NCBI RefSeq assembly: GCF_007954425.1 | Contig: NZ_CP042345.1 | Coordinates: forward strand, 248,001 to 312,000 | DNA: 64,000 bases | Direction: 5' to 3' | Source: Novosphingobium ginsenosidimutans | GTDB lineage: Bacteria > Pseudomonadota > Alphaproteobacteria > Sphingomonadales > Sphingomonadaceae | In this document: positions 1-7,996 of the stretch, piece after piece | Position numbering within the stretch: position 1 is the first letter of the stretch | How the letters are laid out: each line of letters begins with the position of its first letter | Position numbers and translations under genes: made by a program | Notes under the pieces: generated by a model | The model's database searches: none | What the model was told of the DNA's origin: nothing | Seen by the model: the letters and a program-made list of their open reading frames with translations, nothing else

Positions 1-31
1 CTTCCCGCCGGAACCGCCACAAGGCAAGGCC

Positions 32-724
32 ATGACCCGCCGCGTCCTGATCGTCGACGATGACCCGCATATCCGTGAGGTGCTGGTCTTCGCCTTCGCC
101 AAAGCCGGGATCGAGACGGCGCAAGCCGAGGATGGGGAGGCGGCGCTGGCGGCAATCGGCCAGGACGCGCCCGACCTGGTGGTGCTGGACATCAACATGC
201 CGCGGATGGACGGACTGGAAGTCTGCCGCCGGCTGCGCGCCCAGGGCGACTTGCCGATCCTGTTCCTTTCCAGCCGCGATGACGAGCTTGACCGCGTGCT
301 GGGGATTGAGCTGGGGGCGGACGACTACGTCGTGAAGCCCTTTTCCCCGCGTGAGGTCGTGGCCCGCGCCCAGGCGATCCTGCGGCGCTCTGCCCGCGAT
401 ACCGCACCCGTGGCCGAGCCAATGGGGCGCGGCGGGCTGAGCCTCGATCTCGATGGCTGGGCCGCGCGCTGGCAGGGGGAGGACGTGGCGCTGACCGTAA
501 CTGAGTTCACTCTGCTGCGCACCCTGGCGGCCGTCCCGACCCGTTTCTTCAGCCGGGACGAGTTGATCGACCGGCTCCACGGTCCCGGGTTTGCGATCAC
601 CGACCGGACGATCGACAGCCATGTCCGCAACCTGCGCCGCAAATTTGCCGAGGCGGGGTGTGACAGCCTGGTCGAGACGCGGGCCGGGGTTGGCTACCGG
701 CTCGGGCCCTGCACCCCGGCATGA
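32..724 (+). CDS. OmpR-family response regulator
   Basis: DNA-binding response regulator of 230 residues, the usual OmpR/PhoB length. The receiver domain covers about residues 4-115, with acidic pocket D9-D11, phosphoacceptor D53 (motif VVLDINMPRMDG) and conserved K102 in the KPFSPRE motif. A winged-helix C-terminal domain follows at about 135-226 and ends in the typical RNLRRKF...RAGVGYRL pattern. It overlaps the downstream sensor kinase by 4 bp, so the two form a two-component system. The ATG at 32 has a purine-rich AAGGCAAGG just upstream. The signal and target genes cannot be told from sequence. Confidence 0.93.
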   Translation: MTRRVLIVDDDPHIREVLVFAFAKAGIETAQAEDGEAALAAIGQDAPDLVVLDINMPRMDGLEVCRRLRAQGDLPILFLSSRDDELDRVLGIELGADDYVVKPFSPREVVARAQAILRRSARDTAPVAEPMGRGGLSLDLDGWAARWQGEDVALTVTEFTLLRTLAAVPTRFFSRDELIDRLHGPGFAITDRTIDSHVRNLRRKFAEAGCDSLVETRAGVGYRLGPCTPA

Positions 725-2307
725 TCGCCGCGCTGCGCAGTCTGGCCCTGCGGCTCTGGCCCGTGCCGCGGCTGCGCTGGCTGCTGTTCGGGACCCTGCT
801 GTTCGTCGCCGCGCTCCCCGGCATCGCTGCCCTGGGTCTACGCGTTTACGAGAACGCGCTGATTCGCCGCACCGAGGCCGAGCTGACCGCGCAGAGCGCC
901 GCGATTGCCGCCAGCGCCGCGCTGCTGTGGCCAGGCCCGGCGGCGGCCGCCCCGCCTGAGCCGCAGGAAGACCCGCGCGAGAACTATGAGGATGCCCCAA
1001 GCGGTGTCGACTTGCGCTCCTCCCCGGTCCTCCCCGAACGCCCTGCGGCCAGCGTGAGCCTCGCCCCCACCGATCCAGTGGCGCTGCAAGTGGCCGAGCG
1101 GTTAGCCCCTGCGATTGCCGAAACCAAGCGCGCCACGCTCGCCTCGATCCTGCTGCTCGATCGCCAGGGCTTGCTGCTGAGCGGGCGCGACCGGGGGCTG
1201 AGCCTGGCGGCGGTGCCCGAGGTACAAAGCGCGCTTTCCGGCGCACCCCGCACCGTATTGCGCCACAACGATGCCTACCTGCGCGATACCCCGCTTGACT
1301 GGATCAGCCGGGCAACCTCGATCCGGATGCACCAGGCCCGCCCGATCGTGGTGCGGGGCGAGGTGGTTGGGGCCGTACTCGTTTCGCGCAGCCCTCGGGC
1401 GCTGTTCCGGGGCATGTGGGAGGATCGCGGCAAGATCGCACTGGGCGTCGCGGCGATCTTTTCACTGCTGCTGGTGCTGACCGGGGTGCTGGCCCGCGCG
1501 ATCGTCAGCCCGGTCGAACGGCTCAGCCGGGCCAGCCGCGCGTTGGCCCAGGGCCGCCATGCCGCACCGCGGCGGCCGACGCTCGAAGTGCGCGAGATCG
1601 GCAGCCTCTATGACGATTTCGCCGCCATGTCGGCAGCGATTGCCCGCCGCTCGCGTTACCTGCGCGATTTTGCCGCAGCGTTGAGCCATGAGTTCAAGAC
1701 GCCGCTCGCCGGCCTGTCGGGCGGGATCGAGCTGCTGCAGGATCACGGCGCGACCATGGCCGACGCTGAGCGCCAACGCTTCCTAAGCAACATGGCCGCC
1801 GATGCCGGGCGGCTATCGCGGCTGGTCAGCCGGCTGATGGAACTGGCCCAGGCGGATATGGGCCGCGCTGACCCTGCCGCGCGAACGGCCCTCGCCCCGA
1901 TCCTTGCGGCTGTGGCTGACGGATTGCGGCGCGAAGACTTTGCCGCTGAGCTTGCGATCCCAGCCGACCTGCCGCCGCTTGCCGCCGAACCCGGTGCGCT
2001 GGAAGCCATCGTCACCACTCTGGCCGAGAACGCCCGCCAGGCTGGTGCCAGCGCGCTCAAGATTGCCGCCAGCCTGGCCGACGATGAAGTGACGATCACG
2101 CTGGCCGATAACGGCCCCGGTATCCCCGAGGGGGACCGGGAGCGGGTGTTCGATCCGTTCTTCACCAGCAAGCGCGCCGCCGGGGGCACGGGCCTAGGCC
2201 TCCCTATCGCGCGTGCCCTGGCCGAAAACGGCCATGGCCAGCTCGAACTGGCGGCGTCCGAGATGGGGACAACCTTTGTCCTCACCTTCCCTGCCGCCCC
2301 GGCCTGA
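721..2307 (+). CDS. membrane sensor histidine kinase
   Basis: Partner kinase of the preceding regulator, 528 residues. TM1 is at about 20-40, a large periplasmic region at about 41-237, TM2 at about 238-260, then a HAMP linker. The dimerisation/phosphoacceptor helix carries H323 in ALSHEFKTPLAG. The HATPase domain shows the N box (ENARQAG, about 436), G1 (DNGPGIPEGD, about 463) and G2 (GTGLGLPIA, about 489). The periplasmic domain is Pro/Ala-rich at its start and contains a dCache/CreC-like stretch, which suggests extracytoplasmic ligand sensing, but the ligand is unknown. The ATG overlaps the regulator's stop (ATGA). Confidence 0.92.
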   Translation: MIAALRSLALRLWPVPRLRWLLFGTLLFVAALPGIAALGLRVYENALIRRTEAELTAQSAAIAASAALLWPGPAAAAPPEPQEDPRENYEDAPSGVDLRSSPVLPERPAASVSLAPTDPVALQVAERLAPAIAETKRATLASILLLDRQGLLLSGRDRGLSLAAVPEVQSALSGAPRTVLRHNDAYLRDTPLDWISRATSIRMHQARPIVVRGEVVGAVLVSRSPRALFRGMWEDRGKIALGVAAIFSLLLVLTGVLARAIVSPVERLSRASRALAQGRHAAPRRPTLEVREIGSLYDDFAAMSAAIARRSRYLRDFAAALSHEFKTPLAGLSGGIELLQDHGATMADAERQRFLSNMAADAGRLSRLVSRLMELAQADMGRADPAARTALAPILAAVADGLRREDFAAELAIPADLPPLAAEPGALEAIVTTLAENARQAGASALKIAASLADDEVTITLADNGPGIPEGDRERVFDPFFTSKRAAGGTGLGLPIARALAENGHGQLELAASEMGTTFVLTFPAAPA

Positions 2308-2345
2308 CTCGCCCCCGCCGCCGCAATCGGCTAGGGGCATTGCCG

Positions 2346-3506
2346 ATGGAAACCGGCGACCTGCGCATTGCCCTGTTCAGCGGCAACTACAACTACGTCC
2401 GCGACGGCGCGAACCAGGCGCTGAACCGGCTGGTCGGCTATCTGCTCCGCCAGGGCGCGCAGGTGCGGGTCTATGCGCCGACGGTGGACGAGCCAGCCTT
2501 TCCAGCCACAGGCGATCTGGTCAGCGTGCCGTCCTTCGCCTTCCCCGGGCGCGGCGAATACCGCGTGCCGCTGCTGCTGAGTCCCCGGGTGCGCGCGGAT
2601 CTGAAGGCTTTCGATCCCAACGTGGTGCAGATTTCATCGCCCGATTTCGCTGCACACCGTGCGGTCAGTTGGGCGCGGCACCGCAAGATCCCGGTCCTGG
2701 CCTCGGTCCACACCCGGTTCGAAACCTATTTCCGCTATTACAACATGGCCTGGCTCGAACCGGTGGTCGAAGCCCTGCTGCGCCGGCTCTATCGCCGCTG
2801 CGATGCCCTGGTTGCCCCGTCGGAATCGATGGCCCAGGTACTGCGCGATCAGCGGATGAATTACGACATCGACATCTGGTCGCGCGGGGTCGATCGCGAG
2901 ATCTTCGATCCCTCGCACCGCTCCCTGGAATGGCGTCGCAGCCTGGGCATTGGTGATGATGAAGTGCTTGTGGGCTTCCACAGCCGGCTGGTGATGGAAA
3001 AGGGGCTCGACGTCTTTTCCGACACCATCGACGAATTGCGCCGCAAGGGCGTGCAGCACCGCACGCTGATCGTCGGCGATGGCCCGGCGCGGCCGTGGCT
3101 GGAAGCGCGCCTGCCGCAGGCGGTATTCTGCGGCTACATGGCGGGCGCGGACCTGGGCAAGGCGGTGGCCAGCATGGACGTCCTTTTCTTCCCCTCGACC
3201 ACCGAGACTTTCGGCAATGTCAGTCTGGAAGCGATGGCCAGCGGCCTGCCCGTGGTTGCCGCCGCTGCGACGGGCAGCCAGAACCTCGTCGCCAATGGCC
3301 GTTCAGGCCGGTTGATCCGGCCGGGCGCAGTAAGCCAGTTTGCCGAGGCGCTACAGTCCTACATTGAGGACCCGGCGCTGCGCCGTGCCCACGGTGAGGC
3401 GGGCGAACGGCGCAGCCGGGACTTCTCATGGGACCAAATCAACCAGGTCGTCGCCGATACCTATATCCGGCTGATCCGGCAGAAATCGGCCTTGAACCGG
3501 CGGTGA
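2346..3506 (+). CDS. GT4-family glycosyltransferase (MgtA/SqdX-like)
   Basis: Retaining GT-B glycosyltransferase, 386 residues. The N-terminal acceptor domain begins IALFSGNYNYVRDGANQAL. The C-terminal donor domain carries the family-4 signature TETFGNVSLEAMASGLPVV with the conserved E-x7-E spacing. It most resembles GDP-mannose-dependent alpha-mannosyltransferases and sulfoquinovosyl/glucuronosyl-diacylglycerol synthases, so a membrane glycolipid product is plausible but not proved. An upstream in-frame TTG (2340) is possible, but AGGGG at 2333-2337 is correctly spaced for the ATG at 2346. It lies 38 bp after the kinase gene and may be co-transcribed with it. Confidence 0.85.
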   Translation: METGDLRIALFSGNYNYVRDGANQALNRLVGYLLRQGAQVRVYAPTVDEPAFPATGDLVSVPSFAFPGRGEYRVPLLLSPRVRADLKAFDPNVVQISSPDFAAHRAVSWARHRKIPVLASVHTRFETYFRYYNMAWLEPVVEALLRRLYRRCDALVAPSESMAQVLRDQRMNYDIDIWSRGVDREIFDPSHRSLEWRRSLGIGDDEVLVGFHSRLVMEKGLDVFSDTIDELRRKGVQHRTLIVGDGPARPWLEARLPQAVFCGYMAGADLGKAVASMDVLFFPSTTETFGNVSLEAMASGLPVVAAAATGSQNLVANGRSGRLIRPGAVSQFAEALQSYIEDPALRRAHGEAGERRSRDFSWDQINQVVADTYIRLIRQKSALNRR

Positions 3507-3507
3507 C

Positions 3508-3924
3508 TTAGGCGAACCGGCCCGCTGCCACTTCGCGCCGGCTGAGCCAAAGCAGCAGCGCGATCACGGCGAGGATGAACACGGTCATGCCTGGATCGAG
3601 CACCCCGGCCCGCAGCTGCGCGCCAAAGCTGGCCAGCGCGCCGAGCAGCGAGACCAGGAAGGCCGGCACCGCCTGCCGCCGCCTCATTACCATCAGCACC
3701 GAACCCAGCAGCGATCCCCAGATGCCCAGCGACCAGCCGATGTGGGCGTAGATTGGCATATTGACCATGTATTCCTGCATCGCCGGGCTTGCGCCGGCGG
3801 CTGCGCCGGCCGGATCGAGCTTGGCCCACAGATAAAGACAAGCCCCGAGGATATTCCAAACGAGGCCAAGCCAGGCAACGACCTTGAAGGTGGTCGATTG
3901 CGCACTTGCGACTGAATTTTCCAT
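3508..3924 (-). CDS. small four-helix membrane protein, unknown function
   Basis: A 138-residue hydrophobic protein with about four predicted membrane segments (starting near residues 14, 60, 85 and 112) and short polar loops (RRRQ, SRREVAAGR). No enzyme motif is visible. It lies directly downstream of, and in the same direction as, the PadR repressor gene with a 71-bp gap, an arrangement in which PadR regulators often control the adjacent membrane protein. The SD-like GGGGGAAA lies in the 3' arm of a hairpin (3929-3960). Its stop abuts the convergent glycosyltransferase stop. Confidence 0.7.
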   Translation of the reverse strand: MENSVASAQSTTFKVVAWLGLVWNILGACLYLWAKLDPAGAAAGASPAMQEYMVNMPIYAHIGWSLGIWGSLLGSVLMVMRRRQAVPAFLVSLLGALASFGAQLRAGVLDPGMTVFILAVIALLLWLSRREVAAGRFA

Positions 3925-3928
3925 CCTT

Positions 3929-3960
3929 TTTCCCCCATCCCGTTGTCAGGATGGGGGAAA
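3929..3960 (-). terminator. 12-bp stem hairpin between padR and the membrane-protein gene
   Basis: Perfect inverted repeat TTTCCCCCATCC / GGATGGGGGAAA with an 8-nt loop. Read on the minus strand, it lies after the padR stop and just before the start codon of the downstream membrane protein. No U-run follows, so attenuation or masking of the ribosome binding site is as likely as termination. Confidence 0.5.
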
Positions 3961-3995
3961 GGTATCATGAGAAACCGGATTGGCAAAATCGGCGG

Positions 3996-4583
3996 TCAGA
4001 GCTTCTCGATCTTGCGGGCCAGTTCGTCGATCGCGGTGACGATCTCGTCGATCAGCTCCGGCCCGGCTTCCCCAGCGCGGACCTTGTGGATCAGCACCTG
4101 GCGCAGGTTGCCCATCGCGCGGCGCAGCGAAGCCGCATCGGGCCGGCTGCGCGCCTCACCCATTTCGGACAGACGGGCAAGCAGCGCCTTAACCTCTTCG
4201 GCGCGCTCGGCCAGGTGTGCGGTGCCTTCTTCGGTGACTGCAAAGCGCTTGCGGGTGCCATCGCCCTGCGCCTCGGCGATCAGGCCCATGTCGCCCAGCA
4301 GGGTCAGCGTGGGATAGACCACCCCAGGACTGGGGGCATAGGCCCCGCCGGTCAGCTCTTCGATCGCCTTGATCAGGTCATAGCCGTGGCGCGGTTCATC
4401 GGCGATCAGCTTCAAGAGCACCAGCCGCAGTTCGCCGCCATCGAACATCCGGCGGCGGCTGCGGCGCGGCGCATCCTCGCTACCGGCGTCCCACTGGAAG
4501 GCAAACGGGCCCCAAGTGCGCGAGCCGCGCCAGCGCCCGCCGGCGCTCTTGCCGCAGCCGTGATTGGCGTAGTGAAAAAACAT
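3996..4583 (-). CDS. PadR-family transcriptional regulator
   Basis: 195-residue regulator. After a Gly/Arg-rich head (starting MFFHYANHGCGKSAGGRW), the PadR winged helix covers about residues 45-120, with family signatures RHGYDLIKAIEELTGGAY, PSPGVVYPTLTLLGDMGLI and the wing GTRKRFAVTEEG. A coiled C-terminal dimerisation region follows. The ATG at 4583 is chosen because AAAGGA sits about 8 nt upstream; starting 10 codons earlier (4613) would place that site inside the gene. A palindromic element lies 33-55 bp upstream, so autoregulation is likely. The likely target is the downstream membrane-protein gene. Confidence 0.87.
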   Translation of the reverse strand: MFFHYANHGCGKSAGGRWRGSRTWGPFAFQWDAGSEDAPRRSRRRMFDGGELRLVLLKLIADEPRHGYDLIKAIEELTGGAYAPSPGVVYPTLTLLGDMGLIAEAQGDGTRKRFAVTEEGTAHLAERAEEVKALLARLSEMGEARSRPDAASLRRAMGNLRQVLIHKVRAGEAGPELIDEIVTAIDELARKIEKL

Positions 4584-4615
4584 CAGACCATTCCTTTCGA
4601 GTCTTCGATGCACTC

Positions 4616-4638
4616 AAGATATATCTTAGAGGTATCTA
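4616..4638. promoter_or_regulatory. probable PadR operator (two inverted repeats)
   Basis: A perfect 12-bp palindrome AAGATATATCTT (4616-4627) is followed at once by a second inverted repeat, TAGA-GGTA-TCTA (4627-4638). It is an AT-rich island in GC-rich DNA, placed between padR and the divergent rarA, where an autorepressor would bind. Confidence 0.5.
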
Positions 4639-4684
4639 TTCAAGCCCCCTCGTCCGAATCCTTCCCTGCCCCTATGCTGAGCCT

Positions 4685-6004
4685 ATGGCTGACCTGTTTG
4701 CCGAAGACCTGCCCGGTGCCGCGCCGGATGAACCGCGCGAGGATGCGCCGCTGGCTGACCGCTTGCGACCGCGCAATCTGGGCGAAGTCATCGGGCAGGA
4801 GCACCTGACGGGGCCGGAAGGCGCAATCGGGCGGATGGTTGCGGCGGGGCGCCTCTCCAGCATGATCCTGTGGGGCCCACCCGGCACCGGCAAGACCAGC
4901 ACGGCGCGGCTGCTGGCCGATGCCGTGGGGATGCGGTTCGTTTCGGTCAGCGCGGTATTCTCGGGCGTCGCTGACCTCAAGAAGGCCTTTGCCGAGGCTG
5001 AGACCGCGGCGAAGATGGGGCAACGCACCTTGCTGTTCGTGGACGAGATCCACCGCTTCAACCGCGCGCAGCAGGATGGCTTCCTGCCCTTTGTCGAGAA
5101 GGGCACCGTCACGCTGGTTGGCGCGACGACCGAGAATCCGTCGTTCGCGCTCAACGCCGCGCTGCTGTCGCGCGCGCAGGTGCTGATCCTGCACCGGCTC
5201 GATGCCCGCGCGCTCGATGAATTGCTGACCCGGGCCGAGGCCATAGCTGGCCCGCTCCCCCTCACCCCTGATGCGCGCAAAGCGCTGGTCGCGAGCGCCG
5301 ATGGCGATGGGCGCTTCCTGCTCAACCAGGCTGAAACGCTTTACAATGCGGCAATCCCGGAACCGCTCGATCCGGCTGGCCTGGGCGCCTTCCTGCAGCG
5401 CCGCGTGGCGGTCTATGACAAGGACCGCGACGGGCATTACAACCTCATTTCCGCGCTCCACAAGGCGCTGCGCGGCTCTGACCCGCAGGCCAGCCTCTAC
5501 TACATGGCGCGGATGCTAACCGCCGGGGAGGAGCCTCTTTACGTGCTGCGCCGGCTAGTGCGCTTTGCCAGCGAGGACATTGGCCTCGCCGATCCGCAGG
5601 CGTTGGTCCAGTGCCTCGCCGCCAAGGATGCCTATCAGTTCCTCGGCAGTCCGGAAGGCGAGCTGGCGATCGTACAGGCCTGCCTCTACCTCGCCACTGC
5701 GCCCAAATCGAATGCGGCCTATGTCGCGCAAAAGGAAGCGTGGAAGAGCGCCAAGGAAACCGGCAGCCTGGCCCCGCCCGCCCATATCCTCAACGCCCCG
5801 ACCAACCTGATGAAGGACATCGGCTATGGCGCGGGCTATGCGTATGACCACGAGGCCGAGGACGGCTTTTCCGGCGCGGATTACTGGCCGGAAGGCATGG
5901 CGGCGCAGGATTACTACCGCCCGGTCGAACGCGGCTTCGAGCGCGAGGTGCTCAAGCGGCTGGAGTGGTGGGACAAGAAGCGGCGTGAGCTGCGCGGGGA
6001 ATGA
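4685..6004 (+). CDS. rarA: replication-associated recombination protein A (AAA+ ATPase)
   Basis: RarA/MgsA family clamp-loader-like ATPase acting at stalled replication forks, 439 residues (normal length). It opens with PLADRLRPRNLGEVIGQEHL. Walker A GPPGTGKTS is at about 64-72 and Walker B with sensor LLFVDEIHRFN at about 115-125. Sensor 1 is GATTENPSF. The C-terminal tetramerisation domain (MARMLTAGEEPLYVLRRLVRFASEDIG, then the PLR...YKYPHD-like region reading GYAYDHEAEDGFSG) is complete. Its stop overlaps the next gene by 4 bp, suggesting translational coupling. Confidence 0.95.
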   Translation: MADLFAEDLPGAAPDEPREDAPLADRLRPRNLGEVIGQEHLTGPEGAIGRMVAAGRLSSMILWGPPGTGKTSTARLLADAVGMRFVSVSAVFSGVADLKKAFAEAETAAKMGQRTLLFVDEIHRFNRAQQDGFLPFVEKGTVTLVGATTENPSFALNAALLSRAQVLILHRLDARALDELLTRAEAIAGPLPLTPDARKALVASADGDGRFLLNQAETLYNAAIPEPLDPAGLGAFLQRRVAVYDKDRDGHYNLISALHKALRGSDPQASLYYMARMLTAGEEPLYVLRRLVRFASEDIGLADPQALVQCLAAKDAYQFLGSPEGELAIVQACLYLATAPKSNAAYVAQKEAWKSAKETGSLAPPAHILNAPTNLMKDIGYGAGYAYDHEAEDGFSGADYWPEGMAAQDYYRPVERGFEREVLKRLEWWDKKRRELRGE

Positions 6005-6873
6005 AGCCCGGCAGATTCCGGCACTTTGCGGCGATCGATTGGTCCGGCGCAGCAGGCGAGCGGCACCATGGGATTGCGGTTGCGCTGTGCAGCGCCGGTG
6101 GGGACGCACCCGAACTGGTCCGCCCTGGCCATCGCTGGTCGCGCCCCGAAGTGCTCGACTGGCTGCTGACCGAACTGCCGGATAGCTCCATTGTCGGTTT
6201 CGACATGGGGATCAGCCTGGCCCACGCGGATGCCGGCGGCTTCTTTCCCGGCTGGGCGGAGAGCCCAGCAACGGCCCGCGAGCTATGGGCGCTGGTCGAC
6301 CGGGTCTGCGCCGCTGATACGCACCTATCGGCCAGCAGCCTCGTCGATCACCCCGAAGCCGCCCGCCACTTCCGCCGCCACGGCGGACGCGAGGGCGATC
6401 TGTTCGGCGGGGGGCGCGGCCGCTTTCGGGTAACCGAGCGCGTGCAGGAGGCGATGGGCTGCCGGCCCTATTCCAACTTCAACCTGGTCGGCGCGGCGCA
6501 GGTCGGTAAATCAAGCCTGACGGGGATGCGGTTGCTCCACCGTCTGGAACAGCGCTTGCCAGTCTGGCCGATCGATCCGCTGCCGGAAACTGGTTCGGTG
6601 GTTTGCGAGATCTACACCACCATCGCCGCGCGTGCGGCGGGGCGGCGCACCGGGGCATCGAAAATTCGTGACTATGCCGATCTTGGCGCTGCGCTGATCG
6701 CGCTCGGCTCGGAGCCAGTTGCAGGAACGGGCGCCATTACCGACCATGCCGCCGACGCCCTGATCACCGCCGCCTGGCTGCGCCAGGCCGCGCACGATCC
6801 GGCGCTCTGGTCTCCGTACGGGCTTACCCCCGAAATTGCCCAAACAGAGGGGTGGACCTTTGGCGCGGCCTGA
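6001..6873 (+). CDS. predicted RNase H-fold protein, DUF429-like
   Basis: 290 residues, not a characterised family that I can name with certainty. Four spaced acidic motifs follow the order of RNase H-fold DUF429 proteins: AAIDWSGA near the N-terminus, VGFDMGISLAHADAGG at about 66-80, VCEIYTTIAARAAG at about 201-214, and the C-terminal helix DHAADALITAAWLR at about 248-261. A conserved-looking middle (GRGRFRVTERVQEAMG) may bind a partner or nucleic acid. It is translationally coupled to rarA (ATGA overlap), which hints at a role in DNA metabolism; that link is inference only. Confidence 0.6.
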   Translation: MKPGRFRHFAAIDWSGAAGERHHGIAVALCSAGGDAPELVRPGHRWSRPEVLDWLLTELPDSSIVGFDMGISLAHADAGGFFPGWAESPATARELWALVDRVCAADTHLSASSLVDHPEAARHFRRHGGREGDLFGGGRGRFRVTERVQEAMGCRPYSNFNLVGAAQVGKSSLTGMRLLHRLEQRLPVWPIDPLPETGSVVCEIYTTIAARAAGRRTGASKIRDYADLGAALIALGSEPVAGTGAITDHAADALITAAWLRQAAHDPALWSPYGLTPEIAQTEGWTFGAA

Positions 6874-6903
6874 CGCAAAGGACACCAGCACAAAGACCAC
6901 GTT

Positions 6904-6979
<76 letters not shown>

Positions 6980-7006
6980 TATAACACACGCAGGGACGGT
7001 CATTAG

Positions 7007-7996
7007 ATGCTTGCAGAGATGATCACGCGGCTGTTCGAGCGGTCGCTCGACGATGCAGCGCAAGCCGCCGCGCGCGAGGGACAGTGGCTCCCGGCGCTGT
7101 GGACCGAGGTTGAGGAAATGGGGCTGCCGCTGGCCTTGCTGACTGAGGACCAGGGCGGCTTCGGCCTGTCCTTTGCCGAAGCTGGCGAAGCGCTCCGCCT
7201 GCTCGGCAGCCACGCCATGCCGCTCCCCGTCGCCGAAACAATGGCCGCCAACCAGCTCTTCGCCGCCGCCGGTCTGGCCCTGGCCGAAGGCCCCGCCGGG
7301 ATCGCCCGGGCCGATGACCTGACACTCAGCAATGGCCGCCTGACCGGCACCGTCGCCCGCGTTGCCTGGGGTGAGCAGCTCGATTGCCTGGCGTTGGCCG
7401 TGGGGGACACGCTCTGCCGCGTACCGCGCGCTGGCTGGACCATTGCCGCGGCTGGCACCTCCGCCAACTTCCACCCGCGCCCGACTCTTGCCATCGACTG
7501 GACGGTCGATGCCGAAGCGGCGCTGCCGTGGTGCCCGCTGGCATCGGGCGCGACTGTTCGCGCGTTCCAGATCGCCGGGGCGCTCGAAGCCGCGCTCGAC
7601 ATGACGCTGAGCCACACCGCCACCCGCGTCCAGTTCGGCAAGCCGCTCCAGAAGAACCAGGTCGTGCAGCATGAGCTGGCCAAGCTGGCCGGCGAACTGG
7701 CCTGCGCCACGGCCGCCGCCGACCTGGCCGGAGAAGCGCTGGCCCGCCATGACGTGCTGGGCGTAGCCGCCGGCACGCTGCGCGCCCGCGAAGCCGCGAC
7801 CGCCGGGGCTGCCATTGCCACCCAGATGCACGGCGCAATCGGTTTTACCCGTGAGCACCGGCTCCACCTTTACACCACTGCCCTGTGGGCCTGGCGTGAC
7901 GAGTTCGGCGGTCAGGTATCCTGGGCGAAACTGCTGGGCTCTGCCGCGCTTGCCGCTGGCGGTCCGGGCTATTGGCCGATGGTGACTGGACTATGA
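7007..7996 (+). CDS. acyl-CoA dehydrogenase, small/partner subunit
   Basis: 329 residues, shorter and more divergent than a standalone acyl-CoA dehydrogenase. The N-terminal helical domain is recognisable (ALLTEDQGGFGLSFAEAGEALRLLG), the middle beta domain is degraded, and the C-terminal flavin/tetramer helices are clear (HTATRVQFGKPLQKNQVVQHELAKL and QMHGAIGFTREHRLHLYTT). Such short chains typically form alpha2beta2 heterotetramers with an adjacent full-length subunit, here overlapping by 4 bp. The acyl-CoA substrate is unknown; steroid- or branched-chain-type side-chain oxidation is a common role for such pairs. Confidence 0.85.
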   Translation: MLAEMITRLFERSLDDAAQAAAREGQWLPALWTEVEEMGLPLALLTEDQGGFGLSFAEAGEALRLLGSHAMPLPVAETMAANQLFAAAGLALAEGPAGIARADDLTLSNGRLTGTVARVAWGEQLDCLALAVGDTLCRVPRAGWTIAAAGTSANFHPRPTLAIDWTVDAEAALPWCPLASGATVRAFQIAGALEAALDMTLSHTATRVQFGKPLQKNQVVQHELAKLAGELACATAAADLAGEALARHDVLGVAAGTLRAREAATAGAAIATQMHGAIGFTREHRLHLYTTALWAWRDEFGGQVSWAKLLGSAALAAGGPGYWPMVTGL

